A DNA stretch of 64,000 nucleotides from Rhodopseudomonas palustris (GTDB lineage Bacteria; Pseudomonadota; Alphaproteobacteria; Rhizobiales; Xanthobacteraceae), in assembly GCA_016215605.1 (NCBI GenBank), contig JACRJB010000056.1, positions 51,069 through 115,068 on the forward strand, read 5' to 3'. A program made the translations under genes and the position numbers. Each line of letters opens with the position of its first letter. Position 1 is the stretch's first letter. Positions 26,427 to 36,069 of this stretch are shown piece after piece. The notes below the pieces were generated by a model that made no database searches, had not been told where the DNA came from, and saw only the letters and a program-made list of their open reading frames with translations.

Positions 26427-28067
26427 CTACGCGCTCACCTGCTCGACGGGGTCGAGCCAGTTGTCGTGCGCAGCGCAGATCATCTCGGCGGCGCGTTCGC
26501 CGATCACGACGCAGGGCGCCATGGTGTTGCCCGATGTGATCCGCGGCATGATCGACGCATCCGCGATCCGAAGGTTCTTGATCCCGTTGACCCGAAGCCG
26601 GTGGTCGACCACAGCCATCGCGTCGCGGCCCATCTTGGCGGTGCCGCACTGGTGCCAATAGGTCACCGCCGCGTTGCCGATGAACTGGTCCATGGCGCGG
26701 CGGTCCCGGCTCCGCGGCGCGACTTCCCGCTGCACCAGCCGGCCGAACGCCGGTTGATTGCCGATCTCGCGGCACAGCTCGATGGTCGCCCGCGCCGCGG
26801 CCATGTCCTCGGGCTCGCTGAGCGAGTTGGGCTCGATCAGCATGGCGTCGCCGACATCGGGCCCGGACAGACGAATCCGCCCACGGCTTTTCGGGTGAGC
26901 CAGCCCGGCGAACATCGTCCAGCCGTGCTCGGGGGGCGCAATCCCCACCTCGGCCGGCGAAGGCACGGCAAAGCCGAGCTGGCATTGCAGGATGTCCGGC
27001 GCGTCCAGCCGCGCATCGCTCTTCCAGTACAATTTCGCCTCGCAGCCTCCGCTGCCGACCTCCTGCGGCTCCAGATATTCCCAGGTGCAGCCGAACGCGA
27101 CGTGGTCCTGGTGGTTCTGGCCGACGCCGGGCAGATGCTGCACCACCTCGATGCCATGGGCGCGCAGCTCATCCTCCGGGCCGATGCCGGATTGCATCAG
27201 CAGCTTCGGCGTGTTGATGGCGCCGAGCGACAGCACCACCTCGCAACGCGCGTCGAACGTCATCAGTTCGCCGCCGACCAGGGCCTGCACCCCGACCGCC
27301 TTGTTGCCGTCCAGAACGAGACGGCAGACGGTCGCGTCGGTCAGCACCGTCAGGTTCGGCTGATGCATGCGCGGATAGGTGTAGGACTGATGCACGGATT
27401 GTCGCTTGCCGTTCTTGATCCGCAAATCCGCGAATGCGACGCCGCCGGTGGCTTCCATCATCTCGCCATTGGCGCTGGCGAAACGCGGAAGGCCGAGCGT
27501 GCTCGCGGCCTCGATCATCGCGCTGGCGACGGGCCGCGGTTGGGCGGCCTGTTCGACATGCACCGGTCCGCCCGCGCCGCGCCGGCGCGGGTCCGGATGG
27601 CCTTGCCAGTCCTCGATACTGCGATAGATGTCGAGCACGGACTCGTAGCCCCAGCAGGCATCGCCCGCCTCCGCGGCGAAGTAGTCCCAGTCCGCGCGAT
27701 GACCGCGCGCCCAAACCATGACGTTGATACTCGAGCCGCCGCCAAGCCCCCTCCCCATGTTGAGCGGCAGCCGCCGCCCGTTCAGGGTCGCGGCCGGCTG
27801 CGACTCGAACGCCCAGTCGCGCTCGGTGCCGAGATTCAACGGCCACATCGCAGGTTCGAGTAGCCGCGGCGACATCTCGCCGTCGCCCGCTTCCAGCAGC
27901 AGCACCCGCGCATCCGGCTTTTCGGCCAGGCGCGCGGCGACGACGCAGCCCGCAGATCCGGCGCCGCACACGATGTAGTCGAAGCCGTCCGCCAGTCGCC
28001 GCCGGAGCCGGCTCTGGTTGTCCGCCACTGCTCGGGCGTGATCGATATCCTGCATGTCCTGTGTCAT
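26427..28067 (-). CDS. GMC-family FAD-dependent oxidoreductase
   Basis: A 546-aa glucose-methanol-choline oxidoreductase. The N-terminal FAD site is DYIVCGAGSAGCVVAARL with a downstream LLLEAGD; GRGLGGGSSINVMVWARGH is GMC signature 1 and LSLGAINTPKLLMQSGIG is signature 2. The C-terminal active site has YWHQCGTAKMG with the catalytic His, and ADASIMP. Relatives are choline or alcohol dehydrogenases; the substrate is not determined. ATG 28067 (MTQDMQDIDH) is preferred; a 27-residue N-terminal extension to 28148 is Arg-rich and unlike the family. It is alone on its strand, about 270 bp after the sensor-kinase gene. Confidence 0.9.
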   Translation of the reverse strand: MTQDMQDIDHARAVADNQSRLRRRLADGFDYIVCGAGSAGCVVAARLAEKPDARVLLLEAGDGEMSPRLLEPAMWPLNLGTERDWAFESQPAATLNGRRLPLNMGRGLGGGSSINVMVWARGHRADWDYFAAEAGDACWGYESVLDIYRSIEDWQGHPDPRRRGAGGPVHVEQAAQPRPVASAMIEAASTLGLPRFASANGEMMEATGGVAFADLRIKNGKRQSVHQSYTYPRMHQPNLTVLTDATVCRLVLDGNKAVGVQALVGGELMTFDARCEVVLSLGAINTPKLLMQSGIGPEDELRAHGIEVVQHLPGVGQNHQDHVAFGCTWEYLEPQEVGSGGCEAKLYWKSDARLDAPDILQCQLGFAVPSPAEVGIAPPEHGWTMFAGLAHPKSRGRIRLSGPDVGDAMLIEPNSLSEPEDMAAARATIELCREIGNQPAFGRLVQREVAPRSRDRRAMDQFIGNAAVTYWHQCGTAKMGRDAMAVVDHRLRVNGIKNLRIADASIMPRITSGNTMAPCVVIGERAAEMICAAHDNWLDPVEQVSA

Positions 28068-28236
28068 CGCACGATCCTGGTTTGACGCCGGCCTGACGGC
28101 GTCGGTTGAGGTGAGCTGAAGGGCGCGGCGCGTCCGACGGTTCGACACGACCTGGTCGTCGGCGGCGCGTTCTCTGCTTGGGCGAGAGAGACGATGTCGC
28201 GCGCAGATGTCGGCGGTGTTGCTGCGGCGACGCCGA

Positions 28237-28266
28237 GCGTTACAAATGAAAGATCAAATGCAACGC
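28237..28266. promoter_or_regulatory. Motif copy 1: TTACAAATG / CAAATGCAAC
   Basis: GTTACAAATG (28239-28248) followed by CAAATGCAACGC (28255-28266) looks like a split or duplicated form of the 15-bp motif found intact at 33801-33815 and 36369-36383. It lies about 180 bp upstream of the GMC gene. The surrounding 28068-28337 gap shows no other feature. Confidence 0.35.
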
Positions 28267-28337
28267 TTGCGACGACGGTCCGGCAGGTAGCGCGCCATCG
28301 TCGCGCGCGCCGTCGACGCCGCATGCGCATGCGGGCG

Positions 28338-30857
28338 CTACAACGGACGCGTCGGCCCGATGGTTTCTGCTTCGGTGAGCGCGGTGGAGATCGCCCAGGC
28401 GAGGCGGGTCGTGGTGACGGGCTCGCGCAGGAACTGCACCTGACTGACCAACCCCTTGCCCGCGATGCTGGATGGCGGAGGCTCCCCGATCAGCAGAATC
28501 GGGACGGGATCGAAGTGCCGCTTGATGCCGGACGGATCGGGATGGCCGGGCCACAGGCCGGTGTCGAGGATCACCAGATCGGCGGCGCGGCCGCGTTTCG
28601 CGATCCAGCTCTCGACATCGGTCAGGCTCGAAAACCCGATCGGCTCGTAACCCAGCGCCGCCGTCTTCTCTTCGTACATCATCCGCGCCGCCTCATCGCC
28701 CTCCGCGATCACCACCGTCTGTCCGGCTCCCATCGGGACGGACTTGTCGACCGTGAAGTCGCGGATCGACACCGAGGGGCGATGGGTGACGGGAAAGTAC
28801 AGATCGAACCGCGTTCCGTTGCCGACGCGGCTGTGGACGTCGACATGGCCGGCCATCGCGACGATCGCGCCGTGCACCGCCGCCAGGCCCAGCCCGGTCC
28901 CTCCGCCTTCGGAGCGCGTGGTGAAGAACGGTTCGAAGATGTGCGGCAGCGCGCCGGGTTCGATGCCGTCGCCCGTATCGGCAACCCGCAGCACCGCGTA
29001 GTTGCCGGGCGGCGCGTTGCCGTGGGACAGTCGCGTCGCGCTCCGCAATTCGACGGCCGACAGCGTGATCGTGATCCAGCCCGCCTCGCGACAGGCCTGG
29101 GCGGCGTTCCTGCAGACGTTCATGATGATCTGCTGAACTTCGATCGGATTGCCGGTCACCGTCAGTTGCCGCGAAGGCAGATCGACTTCGAGGGCGACGT
29201 GGTCGGGCAGCGACACGGTCAACAGCGGAAGTACGTCGTTCACCGCCTCGCCGATGTCGAACGGCTTGCTGCTCCGTCCGCCTTTGCGGCTGAACGCCAG
29301 AATCTGATCGATCACCAGCTTCGCCCGCTGCCCGCTGTGAATCGTCTCCTGGATGTAGCGCGCCGCGGCGGAATCGCCGGGGCTCGCGTCGAGCGCCATC
29401 TCGCTGTAGCCCATCATCGCCAGCAGGATGTTGTTGAACTCGTGCGCAATGCCGCCGGCGAGCGTCCCGACCGCCTCCAGCCGTTGCGAATGTTCCAGCC
29501 TTGCGTGCAGCGCGTCCCTCTCCTCGCGGTCCTGCACCAGCCTGATGCAGCCGACCAGACACTCCGCGGCCTGCTCCAGCAGAATCCGGAGCTCAGCGCC
29601 GCGTTCGCGCAGGCCCCCGTCCACCGTCACCTCGAGCAATGCCGCACACTGCGCGTCGAGGCGGACGGTCAGAGCGGCGTCGACGGCGTCCCCGCGCGGG
29701 ACGATCCGCACATCGCAGCGCTTCGACGACGGCTCGCAGGCCGCACCCGGCGCGTTCGCCATCCGCGCCACGGCATCGGCGACGGCGGCCTCCGCCGTCC
29801 CGTGCCGCGCTGCTCCGAACGCGTGCGCGACGGCGCCGGTCTCCACGTTGAACATCGTGAACCTGCCTTTCGGGCCTTCGAAGAATCCCGCGAGCAGATC
29901 CAGCGCCTCGTCGACCGCGGTATCGATCGCCGTCGCATTGTCGGCGAAGCGCCGTCTGATGTCGTCGAGCATGCCGTCGAACCGCGACTGCAGCGTCAGC
30001 TTCCGATCGTCTTCGCGGCGGCGATGGACGAGCGTCGCAACGAAGCCGAACAAGGCCAGCGACACCGACCCGAGGACCACGCGGTGCCGCGTCAATTGCA
30101 GGGCCGCGGCTTCGTAGGCATCGAGATAGTGCCTCCGAAGCGCGTCGGCCGTGTTCAACGTGCCGGAGCCCTGAATCGCCAGCGTCGTCTGATCCACCGA
30201 TGGCATCGTTTTCAGGATCATCGCCGCGTGCGCGGCGAGGCCGCGAACATGGTCCCGACCACTCCCCGCCTGGTTCCGAAGGCCGTCCAGTTCCGCGGTG
30301 ATCTGCAGCTCGAGATCGAGCGACGGATTGGCTGCGAACCGCATCATCAGATTGCCGAGCTGGCCCGACCGCCGGCTCGGCGGCTGCCCCTCGAAATACG
30401 GATCCTGATAGCGCTGGCCGAGCAGCTGATTGAAGATCTCCAGCGAGTTCTGCAGCAGCGAATTGCTGGTCTTGAACTGATCGACGAGGCGCTCGTCCGA
30501 CGCGATCGAACTGGAGATCGCCGACAGCTCATCGTCGAAGCCGGACAGGCCGTCGCGACGGCTGGCGCCGAGCAGCCGTCGCAGACTGTCCGTCGACGCC
30601 TGCAGACCGGCGATCGCGCGGACCAGCGGATCGTAGTTCCTCAACAGACCGGCCCGCGCCTGCAACACGTCGCGTTGCAGCGAGGCGTGCTGCAGATCGA
30701 TCATGCGCAGCGTCGTCAGGATCCCGTCATGGACGTCGCGCGACGGCACATAAGCGAGCGCGACGCCGCCGAGCACCAGCGCGACCAGCGTCAGCATGCC
30801 GATCCGCCAACGCTCAAGGGTCGATTGAGGTGGCGGGGTTTTCGAGCGGGCGACCAT
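28338..30857 (-). CDS. Hybrid sensor histidine kinase with DAHL-type periplasmic domain (VirA-like)
   Basis: An 839-aa membrane kinase. Membrane helices at about 17-36 and 255-278 bracket a long all-helical sensor region resembling the DAHL domain of VirA-like kinases. After a GAF-like linker come HisKA (phosphoacceptor near His472 in GGIAHEFNN), HATPase (GDGIEPG, GTGLGLAAVHG) and a C-terminal receiver with Asp765 in VILDTGLW. The ATG at 30857 is preceded by GGGGAG at 5 bases and lies inside the 3' end of the peroxidase gene (44-bp overlap). It is the last gene of an operon with a response regulator and a peroxidase. The signal is unknown. Confidence 0.9.
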   Translation of the reverse strand: MVARSKTPPPQSTLERWRIGMLTLVALVLGGVALAYVPSRDVHDGILTTLRMIDLQHASLQRDVLQARAGLLRNYDPLVRAIAGLQASTDSLRRLLGASRRDGLSGFDDELSAISSSIASDERLVDQFKTSNSLLQNSLEIFNQLLGQRYQDPYFEGQPPSRRSGQLGNLMMRFAANPSLDLELQITAELDGLRNQAGSGRDHVRGLAAHAAMILKTMPSVDQTTLAIQGSGTLNTADALRRHYLDAYEAAALQLTRHRVVLGSVSLALFGFVATLVHRRREDDRKLTLQSRFDGMLDDIRRRFADNATAIDTAVDEALDLLAGFFEGPKGRFTMFNVETGAVAHAFGAARHGTAEAAVADAVARMANAPGAACEPSSKRCDVRIVPRGDAVDAALTVRLDAQCAALLEVTVDGGLRERGAELRILLEQAAECLVGCIRLVQDREERDALHARLEHSQRLEAVGTLAGGIAHEFNNILLAMMGYSEMALDASPGDSAAARYIQETIHSGQRAKLVIDQILAFSRKGGRSSKPFDIGEAVNDVLPLLTVSLPDHVALEVDLPSRQLTVTGNPIEVQQIIMNVCRNAAQACREAGWITITLSAVELRSATRLSHGNAPPGNYAVLRVADTGDGIEPGALPHIFEPFFTTRSEGGGTGLGLAAVHGAIVAMAGHVDVHSRVGNGTRFDLYFPVTHRPSVSIRDFTVDKSVPMGAGQTVVIAEGDEAARMMYEEKTAALGYEPIGFSSLTDVESWIAKRGRAADLVILDTGLWPGHPDPSGIKRHFDPVPILLIGEPPPSSIAGKGLVSQVQFLREPVTTTRLAWAISTALTEAETIGPTRPL

Positions 30858-31809
30858 CGTACTCCCCGGTCAGCGTGTTCAAGAAGGCAACGATCGCTTC
30901 GATGTCCGACGGAGCCAGGGTCTGACCGAGCTGACGCCGCCCCATGATCGACACCGCTTCCGAAAGACTGTCGACGCGGCCGTCGTGGAAGTACGGCCCG
31001 GTGATCGCGACATTGCGCAGACTCGGCACCCGGAACAGATCCTCCTCAGAGGCCGGCGTACCCACCGGAGGCGAAGCCGTCTCATTCACCGAAGGGCCAG
31101 CCGGATCGCTGAAGATCCCGAACCGTTGCCGCATGTTACCGCCGAGGTTGACGCCCTGGTGGCACGAGGCGCAGCCATAGCTCATGAACAGCTGCAGCCC
31201 TTTGCGCTCACTCGGCGTCAGCGCGGACGCATCGCCGCGCAGGTGCCGGTCGAAACGCGAATTCGCCGTCACGAGCGAGCGCTGAAAGGTCACCAGCGCG
31301 TCGAGAACGTTCGTGCGGTCCGCCTTGCGTCCGTAGATGCGCCGGAACCACGACGCATAGGGCCGGCCCTGATCGAGACGATCCGCCAGCAGACTCCAGT
31401 CCGCGGCCATCAGGCGCGGGTCGAGCAGCACCTTCTCGTTCAGCACCTCGAGCGACTTGTGCGTGCCGCGCCATCCGAGCAGATAGTTCGCGGCGACGTT
31501 GAACACCGTGGGGGCATTGAAGCCGTGCTCCTTCCCATCGTTGGCGATGGCGCTGGACAGACTCACCGTTCCGCCGCGGGCCAGATCGTGACAGGATGCG
31601 CAGGAGATCGCCTGCGACCGGGACAGGATCGGATCCGAAAACAGCTTCCTGCCCAGGGCGACCTTGTCGAGGTCGAGCGCCGCCGCCGCTTCCAGCGGCG
31701 CGAACGTCCGGCGCTCTCTCACCTCGGTCGCCGATCCGCCGACCGGAGCGACGAGAAGCGCCGTGCCTAGTCCGGCGAGCGCGCAACGAAGACGGTCGGG
31801 GCGATTCAT
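30814..31809 (-). CDS. Di-haem cytochrome c peroxidase family protein
   Basis: A 331-aa exported protein: signal peptide about 1-27 (ALAGLGTALLVAPVGGSA), two c-type haem sites CASCH (70-74) and CASCH (213-217), and the C-terminal peroxidase tail with FRVPSLRNVAITGPYFHDG. Bacterial di-haem peroxidases (CcpA/MauG superfamily) reduce hydrogen peroxide or oxidise other targets in the periplasm. Its ATG overlaps the response-regulator stop by 4 bases and its own 3' end overlaps the kinase start, so all three are translationally coupled. The placement between regulator and sensor suggests a role in the signalling circuit or as its main target. Confidence 0.92.
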   Translation of the reverse strand: MNRPDRLRCALAGLGTALLVAPVGGSATEVRERRTFAPLEAAAALDLDKVALGRKLFSDPILSRSQAISCASCHDLARGGTVSLSSAIANDGKEHGFNAPTVFNVAANYLLGWRGTHKSLEVLNEKVLLDPRLMAADWSLLADRLDQGRPYASWFRRIYGRKADRTNVLDALVTFQRSLVTANSRFDRHLRGDASALTPSERKGLQLFMSYGCASCHQGVNLGGNMRQRFGIFSDPAGPSVNETASPPVGTPASEEDLFRVPSLRNVAITGPYFHDGRVDSLSEAVSIMGRRQLGQTLAPSDIEAIVAFLNTLTGEYDGRPLENPATSIDP

Positions 31810-32561
31810 GGTCGCCCCCGATCGGCGCCGGGCGGGCGCGGGCGATGTTCGACCGCCACCTCGGCATCGAAGATGTATCCGGCGCCGCGCTCGGTCACGA
31901 TTAGCTTCGGGTTCGACGGATCCGGCTCCAGCTTGCGGCGCAGCCGCAGAATGATCACGTCGATGCTTCGGTCGAACACCTCCTCATTGTGGACGCGGCT
32001 CGCGGCGAGCAGTTGCTCCCGCGACAGCACCTGCTTCGGGGCCGCAAGGAAGGCCACCAGCAGGTTGAATTCGGCTGCCGTCAGCTTGACCTCGCCGACC
32101 ACGCTGGACGTCAGCTGTCGCCGCTTGGTGTTCAGCGTCCATTCGGCGAAGCGATAGATGCTGCGATCGGATTTGACGTAAGGCGCCGACTTGACGCGGA
32201 GCGCCGCGCGGATTCGTGCGACGAATTCGCGCAGGCCGAACGGCTTGGTGATGTAGTCCGACGCACCGAGCTCGAGTCCCACCACCTTGTCGGCCTCATC
32301 CAGCCGGTCGCCGCTGATGATGATGATCGGCGCATCGGATTTGGTGGAATGCGAGCGGACGATCTCGAGGCCGTCCTCGCGGCCGAGATTGAGGTCGACG
32401 ATGATCAGATCCGCGGGGTCGTTGGCCAGAATCTGCGCGAGCTGATGGCTGTCCTTCGCCGCCGTCGCGCGAAAGGCGTGCTGCGTCAGGTAATCGACCA
32501 GCATGCTGCGAAGCCTGCTGTCGTCGTCCACCACCAGAATATGTTTCACGTCATGCTCCAA
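31806..32561 (-). CDS. OmpR/VirG-type response regulator
   Basis: A 251-aa protein with an N-terminal receiver (Asp56 in LIIVDLNLG, acidic cluster VVDDD at 11-14, Lys in YITKPFG) and a C-terminal winged-helix DNA-binding domain (RRQLTSS, LTAAEFNLL, RSIDVIILRLRRKLE, VTERGAGYIF). It is first in the regulator-peroxidase-kinase operon; the promoter should lie in the 178 bp between 32562 and the divergent Lrp gene. A Pro/Arg-rich tail follows the domain. Its target genes are not evident. Confidence 0.93.
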   Translation of the reverse strand: MEHDVKHILVVDDDSRLRSMLVDYLTQHAFRATAAKDSHQLAQILANDPADLIIVDLNLGREDGLEIVRSHSTKSDAPIIIISGDRLDEADKVVGLELGASDYITKPFGLREFVARIRAALRVKSAPYVKSDRSIYRFAEWTLNTKRRQLTSSVVGEVKLTAAEFNLLVAFLAAPKQVLSREQLLAASRVHNEEVFDRSIDVIILRLRRKLEPDPSNPKLIVTERGAGYIFDAEVAVEHRPRPPGADRGRP

Positions 32562-32739
32562 GACGACGGGGCCGCCGCGCCTGTCTCGATCGGACGCGCG
32601 GCCCGGTTCGGGATCTGCAATGCCGGTGTAGGGTAGCGAATTTCATCCGGAACGTGCTCTCGACTTTGCCGGTCGATATGATAGTCATCATGGCATCAGC
32701 ACCGGATGTTGGATGTTTCGTTCGTTGAAAGGCAACCGC

Positions 32740-33216
32740 ATGGAAGAAGCTTCCACCCCTCAACTCGACCGGATCGACACCAAGATCCTGCGCGCGCTGC
32801 AGGGCGACGGTCGGCTCACCAACGCCGAACTCGCCGTGCGCGTGAACGTCAGCCCGGCCACCTGCCACCGGCGCACCCAGCGGCTGTTCGAGCAGGGCTA
32901 CATCGCCGGCGTTCGGGCGGACGTGGCGCCCGGCAAGGTCGGGCTGGGCACCCTGGTCATGGTCGGCGTGGTGCTCGACCGTTCGACCCCGGAGAGCTTC
33001 GCGGCGTTCGAAGGCGCGGTGTTGCGGATGAAGGACGTGCTCGACTGCAATCTGGTCGCCGGCGATTTCGACTACCTGCTGAAGATCCGGGTCCGGGACA
33101 TGGAGGACTTCAACAAGCTGCACGGCCAGAAGCTGATCGCCCTCCCCGGCGTTCGGCAGACCCGCACCTTCTTCGTGATGAAGACGGTCAAGGAGAATGC
33201 ACGCCTGCCATTCTGA
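32740..33216 (+). CDS. Lrp/AsnC family transcriptional regulator
   Basis: A 158-aa protein from ATG 32740 (MEEASTPQLDRIDTK). The N-terminal helix-turn-helix has LDRIDTKILRALQGDGRLTNAELAVRVNVSPATCHRRTQRL; the C-terminal RAM domain (about 75-145) with VLDCNLVAGDFDYLLKI and LPGVRQTRTFFVMKTVKE normally binds an amino acid and builds octamers. It is divergent from the response-regulator operon. Relatives of this class include regulators of amino-acid catabolism; an AcdR role for acdS is possible but the two genes are about 7 kb apart. Confidence 0.92.
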   Translation: MEEASTPQLDRIDTKILRALQGDGRLTNAELAVRVNVSPATCHRRTQRLFEQGYIAGVRADVAPGKVGLGTLVMVGVVLDRSTPESFAAFEGAVLRMKDVLDCNLVAGDFDYLLKIRVRDMEDFNKLHGQKLIALPGVRQTRTFFVMKTVKENARLPF

Positions 33217-33307
33217 CCGCACGCCGGACAGCCCGACGGCGGTCGAGCGCACCAGCTCCGCCAGGCAGCACGACAGCAACCGGGCGAATGCATCGAGACG
33301 GCCGCAG

Positions 33308-33721
33308 CTACGCATGAGGTCGTCCGCGCCGCGTCCGCGACCAGGTCAGCACCGATGCGACGATCAGCAAGGCGATCAGCCCGGCGTGGTCGGTGGCGAG
33401 ATGCAGGGCCGTGACGCGCAACTGATCGCCGGCGACGCCGCCGACCGGATAGCCCGCCGGCAGCGGCAAGGCCGTCAAGCCGCCGCAGGCACGGACTCGC
33501 AGCGACGCCTCCCGGACGACCTTGATGAGAGGCCCGGCCCCGCGTCGACCGCCGCTTCGCCGGATCGTCATCGCTGCGGTGCGCAGATCAGACCGCGGGA
33601 GCCCGGCGCTACTCCGGGACACCTGCATCGACGGTGCGCCCCCATCGGCACGGGATCGGGCCGCGCATGAGCCGCCCGCCCCGGCAGCCAGTGTTCGGAG
33701 GGTGTTTGCGATGCGAGACAT
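33308..33721 (-). CDS. Uncertain small ORF with one hydrophobic segment
   Basis: An open frame of 137 codons in a 667-bp gap (33217-33883) between Lrp and the SDR gene. The N-terminal part is Arg/Ala-rich and without recognised domain; the C-terminal end has a membrane-like stretch, [14 protein letters not shown], followed by basic residues, as in a single-pass tail. An internal ATG near 33571 would give about 87 aa. A copy of the shared 15-bp motif lies 80 bp upstream of its start, as it does for the DUF1127-like gene. Coding status is doubtful. Confidence 0.25.
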   Translation of the reverse strand: MSRIANTLRTLAAGAGGSCAARSRADGGAPSMQVSRSSAGLPRSDLRTAAMTIRRSGGRRGAGPLIKVVREASLRVRACGGLTALPLPAGYPVGGVAGDQLRVTALHLATDHAGLIALLIVASVLTWSRTRRGRPHA

Positions 33722-33800
33722 GCTGAGCGATCCAGTTTTCAGGCGATGCGGGTTTTTCGGATCTGGATCTTTCGCTTCGATGTCGCGGCGTTCCGATTGG

Positions 33801-33815
33801 GCTACAAATGCAACC
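33801..33815. promoter_or_regulatory. Motif copy 2: GCTACAAATGCAACC
   Basis: Matches the copy at 36369-36383 at 13 of 15 positions. On the minus strand it reads GGTTGCATTTGTAGC. It lies between the 3' end of the SDR gene and the uncertain ORF at 33308-33721. Confidence 0.35.
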
Positions 33816-33883
33816 GTCGCTCTCCCACCCGGGCCGCCGGCAATGGCGTGTCGTGGCCCGGTTCGATCGAATGTCGGTGCCGG

Positions 33884-34666
33884 CTAGGCCGTCGGCACCG
33901 TGCCGCCGTCGATGACGTATTCGGCGCCGGTGATGGCGCTGGCGCGCGCCGAGACCAGAAACGTGATCAGGTCCGCGACTTCGTCCGGACGGCTCGGACG
34001 CCCGAGCGGGACGCCGCCGAGGCCGGTCATGATGATCCGTTGTCCGCCGGCGTAGTCGGTGCCGGCTTCGGCCGCGAGACGCTCGGCGAAGCGAACGGCC
34101 GCTTCGGTTTCGACCCAGCCCGGCGAGACGCGCAGCACGCGCACGCCCTTCGGCGCGACCTCCTTCGACAGACTCTTGCTGTAGGTCGAGAGCGCCGCTT
34201 TCGCCGCCGCGTAGCCGGTGGTGGATTCGGGCAACGGCAATTCGTGCTGGATGGAGGTGACGTGAACCACCACACCCGATCCCTGCGCCACCATCGACGG
34301 CACCAGCGCGCGATCGAGGCGCACGGCGGCCATCAGGTTCGCGTTGATCTCGTTCGCCCAGACGTCGTCGCTGAGCGCCTGATAGCCGCCCGCCGGCGCC
34401 GTCGAGCCGCCGACCACATGCACGATGAGATCGATGCCGCCGAGCCGCCGCTCGACCACGGCAGCCACGCGGGCGCAGCCGTCCGCGGTGGTCAGATCGG
34501 CCGGCTCGTAGTGAGCGTGATCCATTGTGGCGGCCGGTGCCGAGCGGGCGGTCGTCACCAGTTCGACGCCGGCCGCGCTCAACGCGCGGACCACCGCCGC
34601 GCCGATCCCTTTGGTGCCGCCGGTCACCAAGCCGCGACGTCCCTTCAGTTCGAGATCGAAGCTCAC
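33884..34666 (-). CDS. Short-chain dehydrogenase/reductase (SDR)
   Basis: A 260-aa classical SDR. The cofactor loop is TGGTKGIG (15-22); the Ser138, Tyr152, Lys156 catalytic set is in VTSIQ and [11 protein letters not shown]; the NNAG-type motif is replaced by VVGG. The C-terminal IDGG block is present. An Arg at 41 after the second strand favours NADP(H). Its ATG overlaps the stop of the NTF2-like gene by 4 bases, so the two are coupled. A divergent LysR regulator probably controls the pair. Confidence 0.9.
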   Translation of the reverse strand: MSFDLELKGRRGLVTGGTKGIGAAVVRALSAAGVELVTTARSAPAATMDHAHYEPADLTTADGCARVAAVVERRLGGIDLIVHVVGGSTAPAGGYQALSDDVWANEINANLMAAVRLDRALVPSMVAQGSGVVVHVTSIQHELPLPESTTGYAAAKAALSTYSKSLSKEVAPKGVRVLRVSPGWVETEAAVRFAERLAAEAGTDYAGGQRIIMTGLGGVPLGRPSRPDEVADLITFLVSARASAITGAEYVIDGGTVPTA

Positions 34667-34983
34667 GGGACGATCTCCAGCGACGCGATCCTGTCGCCGT
34701 CGAGCCGGAACCGATAGCGCAGATCGACCGGGCTGCCGGGGAAGTTGCCGGTGACATGGCAGGTGACGACGGTGGCGCCGTCGACGGTTTCGGCCGCGAC
34801 CGGCCGACTGGTGAAGTCGTACTTCGCCGCACTGTCGTCGATCCAGCGCGCGATGGCGGCGATGCCCACGTAGCTGTGGCCTTCGTCCCTGACGACGGCA
34901 TCCGGAACGAACAGCGCGGCAACGCTGTGGCTCCGGTCGGCGGCGAAGTAGTTGGCGATCGGAGGCGGCAAATCGAGTGGCAT
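34663..34983 (-). CDS. SnoaL/NTF2-like protein
   Basis: A 106-aa protein from ATG 34983 ([15 protein letters not shown]). Residues 20-105 fit the NTF2-like alpha+beta barrel: [49 protein letters not shown]. Members act as small isomerases, hydrolases or binding proteins, often beside an SDR in catabolic or secondary pathways. A frame extension to 35025 is rejected because it begins inside Arg-rich sequence. It is first in the operon with the SDR. Confidence 0.82.
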   Translation of the reverse strand: MPLDLPPPIANYFAADRSHSVAALFVPDAVVRDEGHSYVGIAAIARWIDDSAAKYDFTSRPVAAETVDGATVVTCHVTGNFPGSPVDLRYRFRLDGDRIASLEIVP

Positions 34984-35100
34984 GACGTTGTCCCTTTCAC
35001 GTGGCGTGGCCGGCGAGCGGCGCATGCGGCGGATCTAGGCGTGGACAACCGTTTCGATAAGCCGATAGAATGAGGACAGCTCATTTCGAAAATCGGGACA

Positions 35101-36051
35101 ATGACGCGGACCGCGCTGCAGGATCTGGAAGCGGTGATCGCGATCGCGCGCCGCGGCTCGTTCCGCGCCGCCGCGCTGGATCTCGGCCTGTCGACGACGG
35201 CGCTGAGCAATGCGATCGCCAAGCTCGAGTCGAGCCTCGGCATCCGCCTGTTCAATCGCACCACGCGAAGCGTGTCGCTGACGGACACCGGACAATTGTT
35301 CGTCGACCAGATCGGCCCGGCGCTGCAGGACATTCAGGCGGCGATCGAGACCGCGCGCTCCAGGCAGGCGACGCCGTCCGGCACGCTGCGGATCAACGCC
35401 TTCACGATGGCCGCGCGCGAGATTCTGTCGCCGCTGGTTCTGGAATTCCTGCGCCGCCATCCGGACGTTCACATCGATCTCGTCACCGAAGGACGCCTCG
35501 TCGACATCGTCGCCGAGGGCTTCGACCTCGGCGTGCGGGTGGCCGACCTGGTGCCCAGCGACATGATCGCGGTGTCGCTCGGCCGCAAGCAACGCTTCGC
35601 GGTGGTCGGCTCGCCGGCTTATGTCGCCGATCACGGCAAGCCGCTGGTGCCGCCCGACCTCCTCAATCACCGCTGCATCCGCGCCCGGCTGCCCAACGGC
35701 GCGCTGCTTCGCTGGCTGTTCGAGAAGAATGGACGCTCGGTCGCCATCGACGTCACAGGGCCGATCACGCTCGACGAAGCCTCGCTGGCGCGCACCGCGG
35801 TGCTGGAGGGCATCGGGCTCGGCTTCTTCATGGAACAGGACGTCCTCGCCGACATCGAGACCGGGCATCTCGTTCGCGTGCTCGAGGACTGGACGCCGCC
35901 CTTCGCCGGCCTGTGTCTGTACTACCCGGGGCGTCGTAATCCCTCGGCGGCGATGAAGGCCTTCATCGCCATGGCCCGCGCCTTCGCCGGCACCGCGACC
36001 TCCGACCGCCCGCGCCGCGGCCACACCCGGAGCTTGAAGAAGCCCGTTTGA
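35101..36051 (+). CDS. LysR-type transcriptional regulator
   Basis: A 316-aa LysR protein. The N-terminal winged helix-turn-helix (about 5-65) contains [38 protein letters not shown], and the C-terminal two-lobed effector-binding domain (about 90-295) follows, with the usual PSGTLRINA linker and [13 protein letters not shown]. The tail is basic. It is divergent from the NTF2-SDR pair with about 117 bp between the starts, the usual arrangement for a LysR regulator of its neighbours. Confidence 0.93.
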   Translation: MTRTALQDLEAVIAIARRGSFRAAALDLGLSTTALSNAIAKLESSLGIRLFNRTTRSVSLTDTGQLFVDQIGPALQDIQAAIETARSRQATPSGTLRINAFTMAAREILSPLVLEFLRRHPDVHIDLVTEGRLVDIVAEGFDLGVRVADLVPSDMIAVSLGRKQRFAVVGSPAYVADHGKPLVPPDLLNHRCIRARLPNGALLRWLFEKNGRSVAIDVTGPITLDEASLARTAVLEGIGLGFFMEQDVLADIETGHLVRVLEDWTPPFAGLCLYYPGRRNPSAAMKAFIAMARAFAGTATSDRPRRGHTRSLKKPV

Positions 36052-36069
36052 ACCGGCGCAGTGCCGACG

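Noticed and set aside
28338..32561. virA/virG symbols for the kinase and regulator
   Set aside because: The domain layout is VirA-like, but no vir or T-DNA genes are near and the peroxidase has no place in that system.
32740..33216. Lrp regulator as AcdR of acdS
   Set aside because: AcdR genes are normally adjacent and divergent to acdS; here several unrelated genes and about 7 kb lie between.
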